From the NCBI GenBank assembly GCA_951799445.1, contig OX637295.1:21514001-21578000 (forward strand): a DNA stretch of 64,000 bases. The letters run 5' to 3'. Made by a program: the position numbers and the translations under genes. Origin of the DNA: Pseudisothecium myosuroides. Taxonomy: Eukaryota; Streptophyta; Bryopsida; Hypnales; Lembophyllaceae. The notes below the pieces were generated by a model. That model worked only from the letters and a program-made list of their open reading frames with translations. It had not been told where the DNA came from and did not search any database. Below are positions 1 to 11,359 of the stretch, piece after piece. Positions within the stretch are counted from its first letter, which is position 1. Each line of letters starts with the position of its first letter.

Positions 1-3000
1 TATCTGTGATGTAAGTATCATCGTAGCCGCTTATATGTCGGTCTTCGTGCCGAGATAGTCTTCTTTCTGGCTTTTTTTTAGTTTGTGTTGGAACTTCTAA
101 GTAATTGGAACTGCTCTTTCTAGTTCTATGTTCATATGACTGGACTCAGTGGTTATCTGTACTGTGCTTTTCTTAGAATTGTAGTGAGTGTTCTTCCCGT
201 GCTATTACTAGCGCTTGATCCTAGACTTTTAGGGTTTTCTTTTCCGCCCATAGCTCATTCTTCGCTTCAATTGTGAAACTATTAATGAGAGCCAAGGTTG
301 GAATTCAGGAGGATCGAGTTGTTGTAGATGTGGACGAAAGAGAATTTCACGCAAAATCGTGGAACACTTATCACTCCATGGACGCCATCCCAGATATCGT
401 AGTGCACCCAGAGTAAGTTGGAGATTTTTCGACCGGTGCCATCGAACATGAAATTATACATTGTTGTCATATGGTACTAACAAGCCGAAGTTATCACTAG
501 GTTTTAGGGACTTGAAGACTGCATGCTGTTACATATAAGAATTGTGAAGTGGGCTATAAGACTTCTTATGGCGGTCTCGGCATGAATTGTTTTTCCGTTG
601 TGTGCAACAATCGACATAGGGATCAGGATCTCTGGTCTTGCCTCGAGTATTTTTTGTAATTTGTGTTCACTATTTTCTTATTATTCAGGTCTCAGGAGGA
701 GGTGGTCGCTATCGTAAGAGCTTGTGCAAAATTCAAGGTGTTCAGCGTCTTCCAAACATTTTTCGACAAAATATTAGTCGAATATAACTGAATGGCTCGA
801 TGGTTGCGTTGATTATTGTAGTGTTTTTCTTGAGCTCCGATATTAGCTGATATGTAATTGTTTGCTGTGTTCAGGTCCCTGTAACGCCATTTGCAGGAGG
901 AACGTCTCTTGAAGGACACACCATGACGCTTCAAAGAGGAGTAAGCATTGACATGAATTCAATGAAGGTATACTTCTGGCTCTCGGCAGTATATTTGAAC
1001 AATTGTAGTCTTCTCCTTGAGTTTTGTTTCTTTCAATAATGGAAAAAACGCACGTGCTAGTGATTTTAGTCCATAAGTTTTAGATATATTCCTCTAGGAT
1101 GTAATATTCAGCGGACAACTTCTGTAGGCCACATGATTGTTAGTGTCAGTGATTGGATGGTCCAATCACTTTGTAATCACTTCTACTTCTTAAGGGCTTC
1201 TTGAGGAGAGGAACGAGGAATGATGTTGTTATGAACGATCTTGTGCTGAGCTGGGTGTGTGCAGAAAGTCAAGGAATTACATTTGGAAGATATGGATGTA
1301 ATCGTGGAGCCAGGGATTGGCTGGATAGAGTTGAATGAATATTTGAAGCCCCATGGTCTCTTCTTTCCTCTAGATCCTGGTAATACTTCGCAACTGTGCT
1401 ATCAAGAATCTTTATATGCCGCTGCTGAAGCTGAATTTCTCAGGAGAGCTGGAGTCCTCAAGTGGAACCAGAGTATGGTATATCTGTCTGGTATACAAAA
1501 TGGGCGATGGAGATGCCCTGCTAGTATACCGGCATAGCATTTCCACCACGAATTTTGCATGCCAGCCAGGTTTACTTTGCTGTGGTGGATAAATCTAATT
1601 TGTATATTTGAAATTTTGTGATGCGTCATACACGTCGCTTGAAATCTTTATTCACAAGTTATTCTCGAATCAAGGAAGGAATTTAAGGGTTAAATACAAG
1701 TTTCAAAGATCAAGTATATGTGCACATACGTTCTCTAAACTGCGACACGCTGCTGCACTGAGTGAACACTGCATCATTTTTCTGTTCCGTCTGCCTAATG
1801 GGTTCATATTTATTCTACTCCGTGATTGTGTGCAGGCCCTGGCGCTACAATTGGAGGAATGTGTGCAACTCGATGTTCAGGTTCAATGGCTGTGAGGTAC
1901 GCCGTTTTTGACCGCTTCGTAGACAGGAAATGAACCTCGAGATTCTATTTGGCAGACGTCGTGTTAGGGAGTCATTAAGCCCTAAAGGTTCTTGGGGTAA
2001 TGACAGAAATGTGAAGACGTGTGCTAAAGTACAACTTTAGAAGAACAGCTTAGGGACGACTTTCAAAGAAAAATTGTATATTATGGCTCATAGATCGTAT
2101 CCTTACAATTCGACCTACCAATTGCACTAGCCAATATTTATGGATAGTTCAAGTTTTCAATTTGTTGTTTGACCTGGACGGTAAATGAGGCAGCAACTTT
2201 TTTGGTTATGTACGATTCGAAGGTTGAACGTGATCCTATTATGAAGCAGTAACACTAACGGCGTGATTCTTTGTTCCTGCATGGCAGATATGGCACAATG
2301 CGAGATAATGTCATTTCTTTGAAGGTGCTGTACTAACATTGACATTCATAGCGATAATTTTAGCATCATCAATACAAAATTGTATTGGATGTTAGTTACC
2401 ATTATTTAGGTACAGCCTTTTCAGATTAGACTGTCTTTAGACTGTCTTCAATTCTGCGGGTATAATGGTGCCCAGTAACTGATATCAAGGATTATTTTTT
2501 TGATCGGTTCAATATTGAACTTACGATCCATTTGATTAGTGTTTCTACAAATTATTGTGATTCTCGAGCTCCTCTCATTGTGTCCTTCAGTTCATCGCTA
2601 CGAGACACTTTTGTAACCTATGAGATCTTTCTTGCCCCTTTGGCAGGCTGTTATGGCAAATGGGGATCTTGTCAAAACAGGAGCTCGTGCCCGAAAAAGT
2701 GCTGCGGGGTAGGTCTATTCCCGCTGTTATCCCGTCTTTATGACTGCAGGTTCTTGTCCAGTGGGAAAATATGAACATGAAGTCTGTATTTCATTTCATT
2801 TCATTCTGTTAGAATCTCAAATCGTTTGTTTTATTTTAATCATGTTAAGATTTGATTTCCGTCGATGACTTTTGATTTGGTGTGTTATAATGGGCAGATA
2901 TGACTTGGCAAGATTGCTGATTGGGAGTGAAGGTACTCTAGGGGTTATCACGGAGGTCACTCTTCGTCTTCAAAAAATTCCTGAAGCTACTGTTGTAAGT

Positions 3001-5947
3001 TCATACTACTTGTAAAGTTGTGATTTGCGTACACATTTATCCTTCCTTTGGTTTTGTTGTGCCTTCCAACTTTTGTTTTGACGCTATAAAAATGTATCTG
3101 GGAAATTTAGGTAGGTTTTCTCAGTCTTGGTTTAGCTCCTAAGTGCTGTGGCTTTTCGTTAGCCCGTTTTCAGGAGATGTTTTTAATCATTCTGTGACAA
3201 ACTGTCAAATGATGCGACGATTTCACTGTGTCCGACCATTATGGTGAATACTCGAGTATTTTGACTCTATTTGACCTGGTTGTCCGTTCGGTGTCAGTTG
3301 CTTTCGCTTCGTAGGGCAGCTTCGCACGTAGTACGAGTTTGAATTCTCTGAAAGAGGAGCCCTTATTCCATAAAAGTGATGGGGATAATATTTCTAAAAA
3401 GTGCTGAACATGATTCCGCTCCCGCTCGTTGCTTTGTCTTCGTAATTGTGGAGATTTGTGTCTGTTTGCAGGTAGCCATGTGCAATTTTAAGAGCGTTGG
3501 AGACGCAGCTGCTGTAGCAATTGCCACCATGCACTCGGGCATTCAGGTTTCTAATTCTTCATACAAACCATAGCTTCTACTCCTGCCGTGCTGTTGGTTA
3601 GACTTATAGCACAGTTTAATGGGCTTAGCTTAATTAGATTTACCTGTTCTTATAGATTCCTATCTTGTGAGATTTTGCCCGGGTATAATCATTACCTCAC
3701 CCTTGTGGACTTATTGACGTGTCACACCCTAAACCCGAATTCTCTGCATCGAACCAGACCTCCTAGCCCCTGTTATTTTGGAGTATGCCTGTCGAAAGTT
3801 ACTAGTAAATTTTTCCGATCTAACTGTACTGAAGTGGCATCGGTTCAGGGCAGGTCTCGCGAGTTGAGCTGCTGGATGAGGTGATGATGAAGGCGATTAA
3901 TGTGGCCAACGACAAGGACTATCCTGAAGAGGCGACGCTTATGTTCGAATTAATCGGCACAGGTTTAGTTCCTCTTTTAATGGGGATTTTTGTCTGCGGG
4001 GTGTGTCGAATTTGGAGTTCAGATGCTATTGGAGATTGATGTTCCTACATTCTAGGCATATTTAAAGTGAAAATGGTCTTGAAAAACTCGAGATGAATAA
4101 TGTCAGCGGTTGTGTGCGTAATTTTGATATTTAGATTCTTCTAAGAATCCTTTCTTGAGCGCTTGAATTCAAGGAAGTTGAATTTGTGTTTACAGAAGCC
4201 TATGCGTTGGAGCAAACTGCTCGAGTCCAAAAAATTGTTGAGGAACATAATGGATCGGACTTTGTATTCGCTAATACACCGATAGAGAAGGAGGAACTCT
4301 GGAAGGTACTTATACTGTCTGTGATTGCTAACTCTCATTTATAAAGGTTTGGTGATATTGTATTGTAGAATGGACTTTATGAGGAGGCTTTCTTTGGACA
4401 TGTACCTGAGGGTGATGTTTAACATTTGATTGAATAGATCAGGAAAGAGGCATTTTGGTCTACTTTCGTTCTTCGACCAGGTGCTGAAGCTATGGTGACT
4501 GTAAGTTGTGAACCCTGATGTTGAAATTGAAATTTTCAGTATTGTCATGATGTGAAGTCTTCTTTCACCTTCGAGTGCATGACTAACTTTGAAGGTCAGA
4601 CTTTAGCGTTGCCTTATTCCTTATGTAATCCCGTATGTAATCATTGCATAGTAGGAACCGATATCTGCATTATTACTAATAAGGTATTATTAAGTATTAC
4701 AAAATCTGCAGTCTGCGTATATTTGTTATCGTGTTATCGATGACTTGGAGGACCTTTTGTGAATCGCTTTCTTAAATTTACATGCATACAATCATTACAC
4801 TATAGACGCCCTACTTATAAATTTGTGAGGCTCTTTAATAATATTTTGCTCGTAAGAAGATAATTTTGAGGAGTTTACAGATGAGTATCTCATAGCGACA
4901 ATGGTGGTTGTTTATAGGATGTTTGCGTGCCTCTCTCAAGACTTGCAGAATGCATCTCCAGTACTAAAACAAGGCTACTTGCGTCTTCTCTACCCAAGTA
5001 CTTTCTTGCTCTGTCACTTCGATTGTTTTGGATAATTTTGTGTTAATCATACCGACGTCCTGATTAAGTGTCAAAGCATAGAAGTTCGATTTGAGTTGAA
5101 GCAAGGTATTTCTCAGACGTACGACTTATCAATGGAGAATGATATGAACTTTCCTTCATTGTCCTTGTTTTAATTGACAAGGACCGTATTTTCTTGGCAG
5201 TACAATCCTAGCACATGCAGGGGATGGGAATTTTCACGCAATTATTTTATTTGACCCAAAAAATAAAGAAGAGGTGTACGAGGCCTTGGCACTATCTAAC
5301 GAGATGGTGCATGCGTCGCTCTCCATGGAAGGTTAGTCTGCCATTACCTTCCCAAGTGTCAAATTCGATCCTGTTGTGAAGTGTCAGAGGTGTCTGTCTT
5401 TCTGACTTCATGGGTGATTCATTACTTTGTCAATCTGTCATTTGTTTCGGCACATGTGTAAGCAAGACTAGATTCTCTATATAACGATAAGCGTACCTCT
5501 CAATCATGCTTACATGGGCAGCCAATGTAATAGATAAATTGAGACTCGCTGACGTTGGCAAGGCTTTCTTCTAAAAGTCGACTTTTTCAAATGTTGAATT
5601 GTTGGGACAGGAACCTGCACTGGAGAGCATGGAATCGGAGTTGGGAAAATGAAGGTAATCTTAGATTATTGTTTGGGTGTCAGACATTTTCTTTTTTATC
5701 CTGTTTTCAAGACAAATAATGTTCACTTGGCTTCTTTTTATATTTTGTGGTTGATCCTTTTCAATAGTCATATCAGTACTTTCCAAGCATGTGGAATAAT
5801 AAATCGGACTTCTCCTGAATTGTGCAGTATCTGGAGAAAGAGCTTGGACCAGAGGCAATGACGATGATGGGCACCATCAAGCAAGCGTTAGATCCGAGCA
5901 ATCTCATGAACCCGGGCAAGGTAATCCCAGAGAAGTTCTGCTATTAG
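1..5947 (+). CDS. DLD: D-lactate dehydrogenase (cytochrome), mitochondrial; 5' end cut by window
   Basis: FAD-dependent oxidation of D-lactate to pyruvate with cytochrome c as acceptor; in plants it clears D-lactate from methylglyoxal detoxification in mitochondria. Exons by frame and GT-AG sites: (..10), 309-412, 689-737, 875-967, 1265-1379, 1836-1896, 2288-2324, 2647-2708, 2898-2994, 3472-3546, 3854-3962, 4196-4305, 4438-4500, 4918-4997, 5201-5331, 5611-5654, 5828-5947 (TAG). All phases agree, giving about 452 residues. Landmarks in order: FAD-site [65 protein letters not shown], metal-site HAGDGNFH, and catalytic-region [12 protein letters not shown]; the end is [12 protein letters not shown]. 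About 110 N-terminal residues including the presequence lie outside the window (the Arabidopsis protein is about 567 aa). The family is certain; the short exons (37-49 nt) rest on homology from memory. Confidence 0.95.
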
Positions 5948-6694
5948 TGCAATATGATGAGGCTTCAATCGATAGCACATCGATAGATCCTTCTGCAACT
6001 GCACCTGTCCTCACCGGGTTAATTTTTGGTAGAGAAAGCTCAGTGTTCTACCTTGGTGTCCTCAGAGTCACAAATCTCTGCTAGAGCTATGACTTTTGGT
6101 CTGTGAAAAGAATAAGAGATTAGCATTCCTATGGACAATCGACTCCAGTGGTAGGTCTGATGTCCTGTCTGTTACAGTATGTGGTTTTGCTCAGCTCCTG
6201 TAGGTACCGGTCCTGTCTGTATTATGGTGTGCCTAAATCAGCTTTCAAGTTTTAGATACGGGGATCACCTCATCTTCTTCAGAAGAGGGCTCGGGGTTTT
6301 GCACTTCAAAGGACTCACATTAGGAAAAATTTGAGCTCTTCCAAGGGTCCTGGGTTCCCATGAAGTTTACACGATGAGGTGGTATAAAATGCTTGGTTGT
6401 TGAAGTGGTCGAAACGTTGTCAATTCATATAGCAATATTACCAATGAAAACTTTGAAGCTGTGATCTTGAAAATGGGCTTCTAGTGTTATTAAATATTCC
6501 TCCTAGTTCAAAATTTGGAGAATTCACGAAGTCTCCAAATTCTCCTTCTTAGAATTTGATTTAGTCCAAATTCTCCTGCTTAGAGTTTGATCTAGAATAG
6601 TGGGAAGAATACGGAGAATGTAGAAGATGTGAACAGTGGAAACATAAGGATGAAGGACAATGGGAGATGGCCCTATTAAGGCCCTAAATTCTTT
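5948..6694 (+). other. 3' flank / probable 3' UTR of D-lactate dehydrogenase
   Basis: No credible reading frame. Composition stays near that of transcribed sequence for several hundred bases after the stop codon and then becomes AT-rich. The stretch probably holds the 3' UTR. I see no decisive polyadenylation signal, and it ends at the first TTAA-type mobile element. Confidence 0.4.
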
Positions 6695-6698
6695 TCAA

Positions 6699-7256
6699 CC
6701 CCTAAAGGACCGGGGGTGTTTGAGCGTAGTTCTTGTTTTCTTAAGTAGCTCTTGTAACAAGCATAATTTCTCATTTGTGTGGAATAATTTTGATGATCGT
6801 CATTGTTGAAATGAAAGAAGACTTGTGTAGCTTTCCTATGAATAAAATATCAACAAAATTGTACAATTTTTGAGAAAATGCTCCCGTCGACAAGATTGTT
6901 GAAAGATGTTCGATTAGCCATGGTACTTTCTACATATATTGAAATCAAAATGTTGAAATCATAATGCTCAAAAGTGCTCCAAAATCTCTGATTTTTTTCC
7001 CACAAGTGAGATGTGGAAAAGAAAATATGAGAATGGGATGGGAAGTGACGGCCTAGCATGCCTTCTTCATTCTCAAAAAATTTACTAAGAATTGTTCACT
7101 TGATCATTTCTTAATCGGATTGTACTGACGGATTCAACCCGGAAAAATCATCTAGGGTCCCTTTGTTGTTCACAGACTTTTAGTGAGGTTTACATTTCGT
7201 ATTTTTTACAAATGTAGTTGCAAAAGCCATGTGGCGACCTTGTGGTCCTTTAGGAG
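6699..7256. mobile_element. TTAA-type TIR element (copy 1)
   Basis: The left end reads CCCCTAAAGGACC and the right end GGTCCTTTAGGAG, inverted copies of each other. The right flank is TTAA (7257-7260); the left flank is the near match TCAA (6695-6698). The interior is AT-rich and non-coding, so the element is non-autonomous. It has the same termini as seven other copies in the window and lies in the 3' flank of the D-lactate dehydrogenase gene. Confidence 0.6.
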
Positions 7257-7260
7257 TTAA

Positions 7261-7970
7261 TATTGTAAGGCTTTCAAGGACTTGTGTAGGAGAAATTAGC
7301 AGTCAAATTACTTCAAGTTACTTAGTGTCCCTATTTATTGTTTTTACATCTATTATTGTTATCTTCTTTATTTTTGGTTCAATCATATTCTACATTTTGA
7401 ACTTTAGTTGGGTAGACAAATCTACACTTGGAGCATACCTGAGCAGGAATGGTGGGGACATAATAGGCCCTAGTAAGCAAATGTTGCACTCAAAAGTTTC
7501 AATTGAGATTTCATGTTCATTTTTCATTCAAATGTTTTGAATGATGTCTTATTGAAAAGCTACTAAAAAAATCTTTAGAGTAAGATATAACATATCTTCT
7601 AAAAGTATTGAGGTCACAATTAGCAATGAAGATGTTCTACAAATATGACCAAAACTAAATACTATCAATTCATAATACAATCAACATGGAAACAACAAGT
7701 TTCATCAATGACAAATGAATGTCTTTGTCTCCATCTAGAAAGGCATTGTAAATGGATCTTAAACGCAACATTTTGGAATTGCATGAAGCACCTCCTTGTT
7801 GCATTTATTTCCTGCTTGACAAGCCTTAGATGAATTTTGGAAGTAAATATCTCTTCATATTTGGGCCAAAAATTTCTAATCTATTTTAGTATATTGATTT
7901 CTCTTCTATTTGTCTATGAAAACATTCAAATCCTTCATCCAAATTCCAATTAGTTTTTACTTGACCCCTA
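7261..7970. other. AT-rich spacer, nothing recognised
   Basis: A 103-codon open frame at 7229-7540 is hydrophobic and low-complexity, overlaps a transposon end and resembles no family I know, so it was not called. Otherwise the stretch is plain AT-rich sequence. Confidence 0.4.
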
Positions 7971-7974
7971 AAAG

Positions 7975-8533
7975 ACCATGAGTGCAAATTTTGAACAATG
8001 AATGAACAAGAACACATCCCAAACTCACCGAAATATGTTTTTGCATCCATCAATTTTTTTTGGAGATTCTTGTATTAGTTCTTTAACATTTGTATGGTTC
8101 ACATTATGAAGATTTTGATTTGAAAATATTCTATAATTCAAAAGGTATCAGGAGGTGTAGCCTCAAAAAATAACTTTTTCAATTAAAAAAATGACCCTTC
8201 AAAAACGACTTCAATCAAAAAATAAAATAAAAATCTTCAAAGATCACTATGGTTAGAACTTAGCATTTTGAACTTATAGAAAAAAAATTCTTGTAAAAAT
8301 CATAAATATTCAATCTATAATTGATTTTAGAAGGAATTTCCAATTTTTTGTTTCCAATTTTATTGTAAAATATTGGTTTGTATAACTGTTGATCTAACCA
8401 TGTGGATGTGATCTATAAACCATATTTTACAACTATTCTGTGAGATTCATCATTAAAATATTGTTCTAAGTTGCGTTTTATAATAGATCTTTACAGTTTT
8501 GGAAATCTAGACATTCTCTCGGTTCTTTAGGGG
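7975..8533. mobile_element. TTAA-type TIR element (copy 2)
   Basis: The left end is CCCCTAAAAGACC and the right end CTTTAGGGG; the right flank is TTAA (8534-8537), the left flank TTGA (7971-7974). The interior of about 560 bp has no coding capacity. The TTAACCTGTAAAG string right of this copy recurs in part beside copy 3 and near 9662, so these insertions may sit in an older repeat. Confidence 0.5.
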
Positions 8534-8537
8534 TTAA

Positions 8538-9157
8538 CCTGTAAAGATAAATTGTTTGTTGAATGGACAATTGAAAATCTAGGTAGATTCCTATAAAATC
8601 AATTTTGGTTGGATGTTCAAGAAATTTTGACGCAAGGTATGAACATAAACCCCTCTTGAGGGAATATAATTTTTTGGATCAAGTACTTAAATCAAAAGTT
8701 ATGCTATTGTACCTTGAACTTTTTGGCAACTCGGGCAATTTGGGCTTCTTTTGCAAAAAGGCTCATCAACTTTTGAAATTTGGCATGTATGTAGTTAATA
8801 ATATATGGCATAAAATTATTCAAAAAAAAAATTAGTCCTCAAATCACATTCTAAAAGGAGGCAAACTTTATTTGCTATATTTGGGTGGTTGCAAGAGGGA
8901 AAAAAAAGTCTAACTTCAAGCCTTATTATCTTGCAATCTTTGAAGTCAAAGTTTTTGAAAAAAATTCACACATATTCTGAAAGTTTGTTTCTAACTTTTT
9001 GATATTTGGAATTCTAATAAAAAATTTCTTCATTGCACAAGAAATCATCAAAAAAAATGACTAGTGTATTGCTTGTTCACTTAACCTCCTTGCATTATAG
9101 AGTGATTTAGAATAAGATAGACTCCATATTTGCTTCTCAATTTTTTCATAGGTGAAT
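8538..9157. other. AT-rich spacer, nothing recognised
   Basis: A 76-codon open frame (8605-8835) shows no domain or gene-like composition. Homopolymer A/T runs dominate. No gene or clear repeat boundary was found. Confidence 0.35.
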
Positions 9158-9160
9158 ATA

Positions 9161-9345
9161 CACTATAAGAAACCCGCGTTTTAGATGACATAGCATAATT
9201 TTAGGAGACATAATTTTAGGAGCATAATTTTAGATGACATAGTATAATTATTGACATAAAAACACAAGTTGTTTTATTGGACGTCCACAAAAATCCCTCT
9301 TCCAAAATTATGCTATGTCATCTAAAACGCAGGCTTCTTATAGTG
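9161..9345. mobile_element. CACTA-type MITE with ATA target duplication
   Basis: A 185-bp element with terminal inverted repeats of about 42 bp. It starts CACTATAAGAAACCCGCGTT and ends with the inverted counterpart TTCTTATAGTG, allowing a few mismatches. The flanking trinucleotides are identical: ATA at 9158-9160 and 9346-9348. CACTA ends with a 3-bp duplication are the hallmark of the En/Spm (CMC) superfamily. The interior carries short direct repeats of an ACATAATTTTAG motif and no coding region, so it would need a transposase supplied elsewhere. Confidence 0.85.
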
Positions 9346-9348
9346 ATA

Positions 9349-10255
9349 ACATCATATACTTATGAATGGTTAAAAATCTCATTTTTGTGTAGAGTAAATC
9401 TTGTACTCCAAGAGGGCTCAAAGTTTGCTGACCTTGTTTTGAAGGAATGAAAAAAAGTTTTTTTTCTCACTTTAAACGTTATAATCTTTCAATCCATGCG
9501 GTCAAATGGGATGAATTTTTTTTTCAATACATTGCCTTACTTATTTAATGCACTTTTGTACAATTGGAATTCAAAAAAAAGAAAAAAAATTGACTTTGGA
9601 GAATACATCAAAAATTGGCAATTTTAGACTATTCCTCTTCCAAAACACCCTCTAGCTTTTAGAGGTTAACTTGTAAATGTCCAACAAAAAGCACCTTAGT
9701 TGGTATTGACAAAACTTTGATATAAAATTAAATCCTACCTACTTGCTTCTTTTAGTAATTTTTTAAGTTTGTAATCATTCAAGACTATTTTAAGCATCAA
9801 AATTATTTTTGAAAAAAAAGGATTCATGATTTTTCTATTTAAGTTTCTATTCATGGAGGGGGGCCATTGTAAAACTTGATTTCACTAGTTTTTAGATTCA
9901 TCTCCGAGAGAAATCAATTCATCTCCAGTGGACTTCTTTAGAGACGAGTCTTTAAATGCACCTTCTTAGCTTGACCTAAACCACGTTGCCTTGCCGCTCC
10001 ACCATGCTTACGTCTCGCCATTGCCACCAAAATCCCTACCAAAAACACAATCAGTGCACTCTTCGACCAAAATGCCTTTGCCTTTGGATTCACTAAACAT
10101 TTGCAAGGCCACGCCGTATTCACATCCAAAAGTCTCATTTTAGTGAGCCCGGACTCCCTTGTTTCGTTGGTACCCTCATAGTGGAGTAACCAAGTTAGCC
10201 TAGCCCCGGTCTTTGAAGTCTTGGCCTCTTATTCCATTAAACATTATAGATACTC
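9349..10255. other. Intergenic spacer, no supported gene
   Basis: AT-rich to about 9900, then more balanced. A 66-codon minus-strand frame (9938-10138) has a hydrophobic stretch followed by a basic tail, but no recognisable family. It lies beside a transposon complex and was not called. Confidence 0.3.
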
Positions 10256-11096
10256 TTACAGCATGTCCACCTCCAATCGCCACATTTGGCTGGGGTAGGT
10301 TTGGTAGGGGCCAAGAGGTAGGGCATCCTCCACTCCCACTCACCTAACTATTTTTTGTGATTCTAGTTGCGCCATATTTTTCCATTTCTCCCTTAGCATC
10401 CTATGGATTGGAATTTTTTTCTTGAGCCCGGAGTTGACTATATTGATGCAATGTATCCACCTTGGAGTTTGGAGCCAATAAGAATCATAAACGTAAGCTA
10501 ATCTAGATTTCATTTGAAAAAGTTAATGCGCCTTCAATGCACATGCATGTTGTTAATGATGCTCGAGGGAGTTATTGTATTGATCAAGTTGGTTGCCTGG
10601 CCCACATTGGGGGTCCCGGAGTCGATGTACGTGCCATGTGTAGAGAGCCCACCAGACTGTCTTCCCCGTGGTTATTTGGCCGGGCAACAGTGGCCATGCT
10701 CTTAAAGCATCACCACTATGGGGCGGTGAAATTCCTATAAAAAAGTGATGGTGGCAAGCTCTCTACTTCAACAAATCTAGAGACCCATAGTGTGGGGGGG
10801 ATCCTAACCCGGTTTGCAATCAATGTGGCTGTTCAATGCCCCCATTCAAATCTCAACTAGCCAAAATAAAACAATCAAAATTACATTGAAACTGCTGAAA
10901 TCGGTCAACACCGGGCTCACTCAAAATTTCCTCACCTACACCAAGCTGGCGTACCCCGGGCAAAATTAGTGCGCACCCAGTGTTCTGAAATCAGCTCCCA
11001 GTACAACAGTGGGACTTGCCCTGGCTCCCAACCCCTGCCAAACCCGCCCCGGCCAGGTGTGGTGAGTGCGGGTGGAGATGCTCTAACCACATCCTC
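10256..11096. mobile_element. Pair of abutting TIR elements, probably Harbinger/Tourist-like
   Basis: The outer ends are inverted copies: TTACAGCATGTCCACC at 10256 and GGTGGAGATGCTCTAA ending at 11096. In the middle (about 10691-10712) there is a right-type end (CCATGCTCTTAA) directly joined to a left-type end (TTAAAGCATCACC), sharing one TTAA at 10702-10705. This looks like two elements back to back, about 450 and 395 bp. GAGCATCTCC-like ends with TTA/TAA flanks recall plant Tourist MITEs. The class call is tentative; hAT is the alternative. Confidence 0.5.
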
Positions 11097-11359
11097 TCGT
11101 GACTCACAATATCCGTCACAAGTGCGTCAGTGTATCCGTGCTGCAAGATGAGCATGGGCGGCCTTCCTGGCGAGCTTCCTCTCATGCCGCTTGTCAGTCC
11201 GTCCCCTCGAGACCTGTCATGCAACTCTCTCATATCAAAGCTCTCTCTCTCTCTCTCTTCCTCATCCTCTGTTCCCCTTCAACACCCATCTCCCACAATT
11301 CCTCCACACACACAAACACACACAACAGCAACAGCAATTGCAATTCCATTCCAGCCATC
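11097..11359 (+). promoter_or_regulatory. Proximal promoter and 5' UTR of Cu/Zn SOD
   Basis: C+T-rich leader with a (CT)n tract at 11241-11258 and a CA-rich tract at 11305-11325, immediately before the start codon. CT-rich leaders are common in plant genes. No TATA box could be fixed with confidence. Several overlapping open frames here are chance products of the low-complexity sequence. The promoter begins at the edge of the TIR element pair, so that insertion lies within about 260 bp of the start codon. Confidence 0.5.

Noticed and set aside
7229..7540. 103-codon hydrophobic frame.
   Set aside because: It starts inside the end of a TTAA-type element, is low in complexity and has no homologue I recognise.
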